Both the position numbers and the translations under genes were made by a program. Positions 58,392 through 64,000 of a stretch of DNA of 64,000 nt are shown here, piece after piece. A model generated the notes under the pieces. The model was not told the origin of the DNA. It saw only the letters and a list, made by a program, of their open reading frames with translations, and did no database searches. Origin of the DNA: Macrophomina tecta (taxonomy: Eukaryota > Ascomycota > Dothideomycetes > Botryosphaeriales > Botryosphaeriaceae); contig JAKSGN010000036.1 in NCBI GenBank assembly GCA_024180945.1, positions 1,054,001-1,118,000 of the forward strand, given 5' to 3'. Each line of letters begins with the position of its first letter. Within the stretch, counting starts at the first letter, position 1.

Positions 58392-58868
58392 CTACGCCGC
58401 CGCCTGATAGCCATGCTCGTTGTCCAACGCCACCAGCTCACGCCCGCGCCTGATCTCTCCGGCCGCCTGCCGCGCCAGTACAAGCGTCCGAAGCAATTCG
58501 CCGACATCCCCCGGCCGCATCTCTGGAGCTTCCTCCAAATCATCCTCGTTCAGGCCCGTACTAAACATAAGCCGCCACCTATCGTCCACGCCATTGTTCA
58601 CTGGCTCTTCCTCTGCCTCTGGCGCTGGCTCCGGCATTCACGTATCAGCATGTCCGCCGAAGAATGCCAGTGGTTTCTTCTTCTTCAACTGCATTGTGCC
58701 TGAAAAGACTTCCAGCGCCATTGACGGCTTCTGCTGCGCGGCAAATTCCCTCACCTCGACTATCTCCAGGAAACGCACCCTCTTGGGTCCTTTAAGGACT
58801 AGCTTGGGTTTCTCCCACGTCGAATTCCGTCCCTCTCTCCCGATGAAAGCAGCCGACTCCCATTCCAT
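58392..58868 (-). pseudogene. Hypothetical protein interrupted by one in-frame TGA
   Basis: Two blocks in the same frame are separated by a single TGA at 58,640-58,638. The first (from ATG 58,868) reads MEWESAAFIGREGRNSTWEK and later VRFLEIVEVREFAAQQKPS. The second begins immediately after the stop with MPEPAPEAEEEPVNNG and contains DDRWRLMFSTGLNEDDLEEA and GELLRTLVLARQAAGEIRRG. Both look like genuine protein, and together they would make about 158 residues. I could not find an intron that removes the TGA and keeps the frame. Options are stop readthrough, two proteins, an unseen intron, a null allele or a base error. It lies about 250 bases upstream of the CSC1-like gene, same strand. No domain recognised. 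Confidence 0.45.
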
Positions 58869-59615
58869 TCTGCTTAGCCTCTCACATGCGTCTTTAGCAA
58901 GCACCTAACACAGAGCCGCTTCGATGGTACTGCCGTGACCCGACGTCTACCTGCCTTTCCACCTGCCTTTCGACCACGACCGCTGAACAAGCTGTTGTTT
59001 CGTTGGAGAGCAACTGCTCTCGGTCAATTTGCTGCTGACATAGTCAATCGCTACGTCATTTTTCTTTTGCTCGCGAGCCTTGTCCGCCTTGCCCATTCCG
59101 CCTTGCTTGCTTTCCCATCATTTTCGATTATATTTCTTGTTGAATGCGTCCCAGTAAGACGATGATGCCCATTCCTCCCAGCAGGACAACAATGCTTATA
59201 TTCCTAACACGATGCGAGGTCAATCCCGGAGAACGTAATGTTGGATAGTAACCAAACGCTGAGTGGTGCTGGCAGAGACACAGTGGAAATAGACCGAACG
59301 GTCTCGCAACCTTCACTCACCCGCCGTCTTATATATCTCTTGTGGTCACGTAGCACAATCGGTTGTGAGTGCTGACTTTTCGAGAAACGCAGCTGAGGAT
59401 TTGACCCTAAGTTTGAAGAGATGAATCGTGTCAAGCAGGCTGGTTTGTACATACTGTACTCAAAGCCTCTATGAATAGCAAGTTTCTTGGTTCTTAAGCC
59501 TTTGCTTCTGCTCTCAAAATAACCAGATTGAGCGGCTGCATCATCACAGTCTCTAGAGCATCTCATACTCGATTGCTCAAGAATTATCAGTCTCGGCCTT
59601 AGCCTTGAACGATGT
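58869..59615. other. Intergenic, no gene recognised
   Basis: About 750 bases containing the upstream region of the minus-strand hypothetical gene and the 3' flank of the TatD-family gene. Only short frames on either strand. Confidence 0.45.
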
Positions 59616-60845
59616 CTATTTTCGTTTTCCAAACGCGAACCGCTCCCAGTTCTGCCGCAGTCTCCTGACCCCTTCTTCAAGCCCCCAGCTCTTGATATTA
59701 CAGATGACTCTCACGATATCCTCCAAATGCTTATCCATGCGTTCTCCAGCTATATGAAGATCACTCTCGACAAGAATGCGATCATCAGGCACTGCCTTGA
59801 TGGACTGTGATGTCGTGGAGGCTGCTCGGTCTGAGTAGTTGATGGCAGTGGAGAATGATACGAAAACCTCGGTCGGAACAGCGGTGCCAAAATACTGCGA
59901 TAGGGACGCCGGATGACCGGAGTAAGAATGTAGACATATACGAGGTGGGTAGGGTTTTGCTGAAGAGTCATCATCCTCCGTTTCCTCTGCGGCTTCCTCG
60001 GCTGTCACGCCACGCCTCTTCCGTTCCCTTTTACTCATTGTCTTCTTTTCATGGCCCTTCCACGTCGCTCTGATGGTCTCGAAAAGTATGCCATGTGCTT
60101 GAACCCCATGCACGGAAACCGCACGCCTCATCTCCCCTGCCATGTTCAGCTGAGCCGTCAGGATTTTCTTCTGATGGTCCATGGAAACTACATGGGGTGA
60201 GAGACCTCGCCCTTCGCGACCACCGGGGGTAAGGGAGTCGTCCCGATTGTCATGGGCCTCGGGCATCCAGGCGTATGGAATGCGAAACGACTTGTCGAGC
60301 CCTATTTCACCCACTAGAGCCAGCGGGTAGCGTTCCAGAAAGCGACGGGTCTGAACGAGGAAATCGGAAAAGGGACGCGGGTCGGGTAGAGAGAGTATGA
60401 AGTCACGGTTCTCAGGCGACGGTGACAGAACCCGCTTGTAATGAGCGATTTTGCCATCCTCATCCAACTTCGTCTTCCCAGCAAGCAGGTCGTCGTTGTA
60501 CATCTGGTGGGAGAACCAAGGGTGCCAACCAAAACACGGTAGCACGCGTTCTTTCTCATGCCATGCATCGACATCGGACGAGGGAACGCCGAGAGTGTCA
60601 GCGACATCGGCAACCAGCTGCTGGTCTTGTGCGCGCGTTGCCATGACGGTCAAAGCCTTCGCCTTCATGCTGGATATTGCGGGCACGGCTGACATGGTGT
60701 CTGTAGGATGACAATGCGCGTCGAAGACGCCGAGGTGCCACGGGAAGGAGGTCTCGTCGGAGGGTCTTGCATGTTGCTCGACTTGCATGGTGCTGCTCCG
60801 GTGAGGGGTGTAGTCAAGATGGGAATTCCAATGGGCGAGGGACAT
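59616..60845 (-). CDS. TatD-family metal-dependent hydrolase (Cut9-interacting Scn1-like)
   Basis: Member of the TatD/amidohydrolase superfamily; the fungal group is usually named after S. pombe Scn1, an interactor of the APC subunit Cut9. Metal ligands are readable: HxH in VFDAHCHPTDT, Glu in LVGEIGLDKS, His in ICLHSYSGHP, Asp in ILVESDLHIAGERM. The conserved VLPCFGWHPWFSHQMY follows the first motif. Compared with bacterial TatD it has a basic insert (MSKRERKRRG plus an acidic run) before the LHSYSG motif, probably a loop. The start is uncertain: 60,845 (MSLAHW) or 60,788 (MQVEQ), both shortly before the first metal motif. The frame remains open upstream to 61,154, but that would overlap the divergent gene. 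About 410 residues from 60,845. Confidence 0.88.
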   Translation of the reverse strand: MSLAHWNSHLDYTPHRSSTMQVEQHARPSDETSFPWHLGVFDAHCHPTDTMSAVPAISSMKAKALTVMATRAQDQQLVADVADTLGVPSSDVDAWHEKERVLPCFGWHPWFSHQMYNDDLLAGKTKLDEDGKIAHYKRVLSPSPENRDFILSLPDPRPFSDFLVQTRRFLERYPLALVGEIGLDKSFRIPYAWMPEAHDNRDDSLTPGGREGRGLSPHVVSMDHQKKILTAQLNMAGEMRRAVSVHGVQAHGILFETIRATWKGHEKKTMSKRERKRRGVTAEEAAEETEDDDSSAKPYPPRICLHSYSGHPASLSQYFGTAVPTEVFVSFSTAINYSDRAASTTSQSIKAVPDDRILVESDLHIAGERMDKHLEDIVRVICNIKSWGLEEGVRRLRQNWERFAFGKRK

Positions 60846-61053
60846 TGTTCCATCGCCAAAAAATGATGTCGAGTGGGTGGACCCGGTCGGTCGTGGATCA
60901 TCATCATCACATGCCTGGCGGCCCCAGGCAGCTCCCCCGGACGACGGACCGCGCCGCCTCCAGCGCTGTCTTTTCCCCTCACTGTACATATCTGCGCCTA
61001 GCCATGCTGCGACCGCCGCCGCTACTGTCTTTGCAGACCCTTCGCATGCCAAC
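60846..61053. promoter_or_regulatory. Divergent promoter, TatD-like / membrane protein
   Basis: 208 bases between the two divergent start codons; the genes probably share this GC-rich upstream region. No specific motif recognised. Confidence 0.4.
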
Positions 61054-61815
61054 ATGCTCAACCCACTGTACCTCCTCGCTCCGCCCATCCTGATCGTGGC
61101 TTCGTTGCCACTGGTCGCACTTGCTGTCCTCACCACCTCTCTTGCAGTCGGCACCCTGCTTATTCGCGTGTCGATCGTCTACTTTGAGCTCGGCGTCGCT
61201 CTTATCCACAGCTGGCTCTTCGCGACGAACAACGCCGGCAAGCAGCGTTCACGAGCCTCTTCTGGTTACTCGACACCAACTCGTCACCACCGCCGTCGTC
61301 GGAGTAGTGCTGCCAGCCTTCTCGCCGCCGACCAGTCAGTCCCTCGCCGACCTCCGACCAAAAGCGAGAGTTTTGCCTCGCTCGTCAGCACTGCCGGGCC
61401 GAACAGAGATTTTGAGGGTATCGGCGGTTGGCGCATGCCCGGCGATGGGGAGGAAGAGGCCCTGTGGATCGGAATGAACTCAAGACTCGAACTTCCCACC
61501 GCTCTTCCCGACAAACACCGAAGGCATCAGAGGTCGCTTACTGGCGGCAGCCAACGCTGCTCATGGAGCCCGGAGGCTATCCGAATGTCACCTGTCCAGA
61601 GTCGCGCCCGTACTCCTAACGGCCACGAGGGCCCTAGCAGTCCGGACGAATACTTCACTATGCACCACTACAGGAAGGCAGGTCCATCTTGGGAAGCTCT
61701 TGCTACCAGTCGGAGTGTTGAGAGGCGAAAGAGCTCGGGTGGTTCCAGCACCTGTTCGACCAGCAGTTCTGGCCGAACTCCTCGAACCGCCACGAGAAAT
61801 TCAATGTACGGATGA
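61054..61815 (+). CDS. Hypothetical membrane protein with Ser/Arg-rich tail
   Basis: Frame of 253 residues from ATG 61,054. The first 55 residues are strongly hydrophobic (MLNPLYLLAPPILIVASLPL; VALAVLTTSLAVGTLLIRVS) and predict one or two membrane spans; the remainder is hydrophilic, rich in Ser, Arg and Pro, with PTRHHRRRRSSAASLL and repeated RTP/SP sites. The N-terminal hairpin plus disordered tail suggests an ER or lipid-droplet type anchor, but that is speculation. The frame is open further upstream to 60,877 in GC-rich promoter sequence; the chosen ATG starts the hydrophobic segment directly. I recognise no family. Confidence 0.65.
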   Translation: MLNPLYLLAPPILIVASLPLVALAVLTTSLAVGTLLIRVSIVYFELGVALIHSWLFATNNAGKQRSRASSGYSTPTRHHRRRRSSAASLLAADQSVPRRPPTKSESFASLVSTAGPNRDFEGIGGWRMPGDGEEEALWIGMNSRLELPTALPDKHRRHQRSLTGGSQRCSWSPEAIRMSPVQSRARTPNGHEGPSSPDEYFTMHHYRKAGPSWEALATSRSVERRKSSGGSSTCSTSSSGRTPRTATRNSMYG

Positions 61816-62994
61816 ATTCAAAAAGGTGAACAAGGAAATGATAGTTACTTAATTTTCTTTTTGTGACTGATTGCCATGCAAGGACGCCGTGACTCCCGCT
61901 GCCGTGATAGACTCATCGTCTTAATCCCCTGCGGAAGTTCTTCGGAATCCCCTGCAAGGCACCGATAGAGAGGAGAGCTGGACAAAGACCAGCATGTCTG
62001 CATACACCAATTTTGAAAGCGTATCAGCAAGTGGCGCCAGCTCGCTCAATGATGTATACAATGTACTGATCGTGAGGCCTCGACATATGAAAGCTCAGTG
62101 GCCAACACCCTTTGAGCCAGCGAGTAGATACTTGTTAAACATGTAGGACCTGAAAATGATCTTGCGGCGCACTCATGCTACCCGAAGTTTTTTGGACGGA
62201 GAATATCATAACTTTATCTCTGGCTCGACAAAATTTCCTCTAACGAGCTGCGCACTGGCGGCTACATCGATAGGGGGCCTGCATTCAGCAATGGATCGAG
62301 GAATAACCTGATTCACCCAATATTCCGTTCCGAACAGTGGATCGGCCTCGCTAACGCAGAATTTGAGCTACTGCAACCTTCTTTACAACTTGCAACAAAG
62401 CTGCTGGTATCGCCGCGTTTTCTTCCTTTCTGGAACGCTGTTGCGGCGTCGGCGGTTTGTTCGTGACAAATGGGTTCGAAGGCCATGTACGGACATCTTG
62501 ACCATCGCGTTGATCTTCTGGACCGCGAGATTTCCTGGCACGAGAAGAACTGGACTTGGCAAACCTTTAGTTAATCTAGCCAATGTCCACAGATTCCAAT
62601 TTGGAGCAGAGGTGACCTTGGGTGACGCAGACGCTACCACCGATTTACTCCAGAGCCCCGGGTCTCAGCGTCTTTCATACGCCTCACTCACCAGGGTCAG
62701 TGAAGGGTGCCTGCAGCTTCTTCGCCAACACGCGAAGCTTCAAGAAGCAATTGAGTCACAGGCGGCAGTGGACGACTCAATCAGCCAGTTCCAACCAAAT
62801 CCACTGCATACGAATGCACGCGGCTCAACCGCTACCCGACTCCCTACGGGTGTCCTAAACACAAAAACCTCCAATGGCATACCGAGCTCTCAGGACCCGC
62901 CTGCAGATGGTTTAATTATACGCAGTTTATTCCACCTTGCAAAGAACCTGGTGGACGAACTCTGTCACGGTGTCAAATTGGCGACGGGCTGAAT
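61816..62994. other. Intergenic, one Met-less open stretch
   Basis: About 1.2 kb. A 209-codon open frame (62,363-62,992 plus) lacks any ATG and could be at most an internal exon; its C-terminal part (SLFHLAKNLVDELCHGV) looks protein-like. I cannot join it convincingly to the gene that follows. Confidence 0.35.
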
Positions 62995-63429
62995 ATGCAG
63001 TTCGGAATAGAGGTGACCAAGTGGCCGGGTCCGTTCAGCCAAGAAGAAGAGCGGGCGCCAAGCAGGCGGCCGTACAAGACGAGCTACGCAATCCCGATGC
63101 CTTGGATTGAAGCACTATGGACAAACGAGTTCTGAAATCAGGCTGATAACGTACATAGGATTGACTTCCGGATACCTAAGATACTGGGGATTGGAGAGAG
63201 GGCCACCGCGGTCTGGATGGCGGGGGACGAGGAATACGAACGCTTCAGCGACACGGACAACAAGAAGCTGGCGGCAATGCCCAGCAAGAAGCGAGCCGAG
63301 GCATTGGAGAAGAGAATGCGAGCAAAAGCCCGGCAGCGGCTGGGCCTGGACCAGGTGTACGACGACAGCGAGAGTATCAGCGAGGGACGGCAGGAAGACA
63401 TGGATGGCGTTATTCTAAACGGAGGATGA
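62995..63429 (+). CDS. Small basic/acidic hypothetical protein
   Basis: Starts MQFGIEVTKWPGPFSQEEER. A TGA at 63,133 stops the unspliced frame, but an intron 63,072-63,158 (GTACAA...ACATAG, with CTGAT upstream of the acceptor) removes it and keeps phase, joining to IDFRIPKILGIGERATAVW. The C-terminal half is highly charged: DTDNKKLAAMPSKKRAEALE, then RMRAKARQRLGLDQVYDD and an acidic tail ending ILNGG. The basic helix could bind nucleic acid, but no family is recognised. Exon 1 might also be preceded by others upstream. The second block (63,217-63,429) is the best supported part. Confidence 0.45.
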
Positions 63430-64000
63430 CGCCAATGACGATGACGCTGGACGGGTGCTGCGCCACGGCTGACATAAGGTCGGCGCCGGTGGATCGCGGC
63501 TGAGACGCCAGGATTCCAGAAGCCGCATTGTGGGTGGAGATTGGTCGGCAGGGGGGAGATGAGAGCAATTTGTGGAGCATGTTGGATGCTTTCGCGGGGG
63601 CATCCACGCCTGGACACGGAACCGCTCGCTGCTCGCTTCCGAACCGGATTGAATGCGAGCAGAGGGGGGCGAAGCTGGATGCGAGCCGGGCGACGCGGAA
63701 TGACATGCAACTCTGGCAACCGGGCGTGCCGGACAGCCGCACACGTGACAGGGTGGCGCGGCAGCTGGAACCTCACCTCCCCCGTCCCGTCACGCCGTGC
63801 GCTCACCACCAGCGCGCCGCCAACACGCAACGACACCGGCCGGGCTGTGCGTCGAGCAGGCACGCGCTCAGCCGCGGGGGCCGTGTTCCTCGCACTGTGC
63901 AGGAGCGTGTCCGGGGGGCGATGCTGTTGGCTCTTTGACTGGACGCATCCGTCGCATTTGTCGCCTTCCCGCCCGCCACGCAACACGCATTGGGGCTTGG
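63430..64000. other. GC-rich region at window end
   Basis: 570 bases of GC-rich sequence with several long overlapping frames on both strands, as expected by chance at this composition. No gene that I can support. Confidence 0.4.

Noticed and set aside
62363..62992. 209-codon open frame as a stand-alone gene
   Set aside because: It contains no ATG and could not be joined to neighbours by a convincing splice, so it is mentioned only as part of the intergenic description.
63138..63986. 282-codon minus-strand frame at the window end
   Set aside because: GC-rich sequence gives long chance frames; it is antisense to the charged plus-strand protein and contains no recognisable motif.

Overview
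The window looks like nuclear DNA of a filamentous ascomycete (Pezizomycotina, perhaps Dothideomycetes; that rank is inference). The genes have short GT-AG introns of roughly 45-230 bases with CTGAC/CTAAC-like branch sites. A 28 kb block carries the C-to-T signature of repeat-induced point mutation (RIP), a process confined to such fungi.

Left arm (1-27.2 kb), gene-rich: a small hypothetical gene, a BTB/POZ protein, CTF18 (alternative clamp loader) behind two MluI cell-cycle boxes, an intact Tc1/mariner element, a five-exon MFS transporter of the anion:cation symporter type, an UNC93-like transporter split in its first exon by an intact hAT transposon, ribosomal protein S29, mitochondrial malate dehydrogenase, a frameshifted NmrA-like gene, carnitine acetyltransferase (mitochondrial presequence plus peroxisomal AKL tail), the DASH subunit ASK1 and a short-chain dehydrogenase with one frameshift. 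Malate dehydrogenase and carnitine acetyltransferase both serve acetyl/malate traffic between organelles, but nothing else suggests a cluster.

Middle (27.2-54.9 kb), RIP island: almost no open frame survives. It is built from Tad1-like LINE copies in both orientations, one of them split by an 11.85 kb Ty3/gypsy chromodomain retrotransposon with 200-bp LTRs and a 5-bp target duplication. Downstream of the chromodomain this element has a further single reading frame of about 1,070 codons that I cannot assign; it is the most novel object here. An intact, unmutated pogo/Fot1-type transposon sits in the TAA tail of the LINE.

Right arm (54.9-64 kb), genes again: a CSC1/OSCA-type membrane channel (six exons), a hypothetical gene interrupted by an in-frame TGA, a TatD-family hydrolase divergent from a hypothetical membrane protein, and a small basic hypothetical protein. 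I saw no tRNA, rRNA or CRISPR. Splice sites were placed by eye from reading-frame continuity and family resemblance and have no transcript support.
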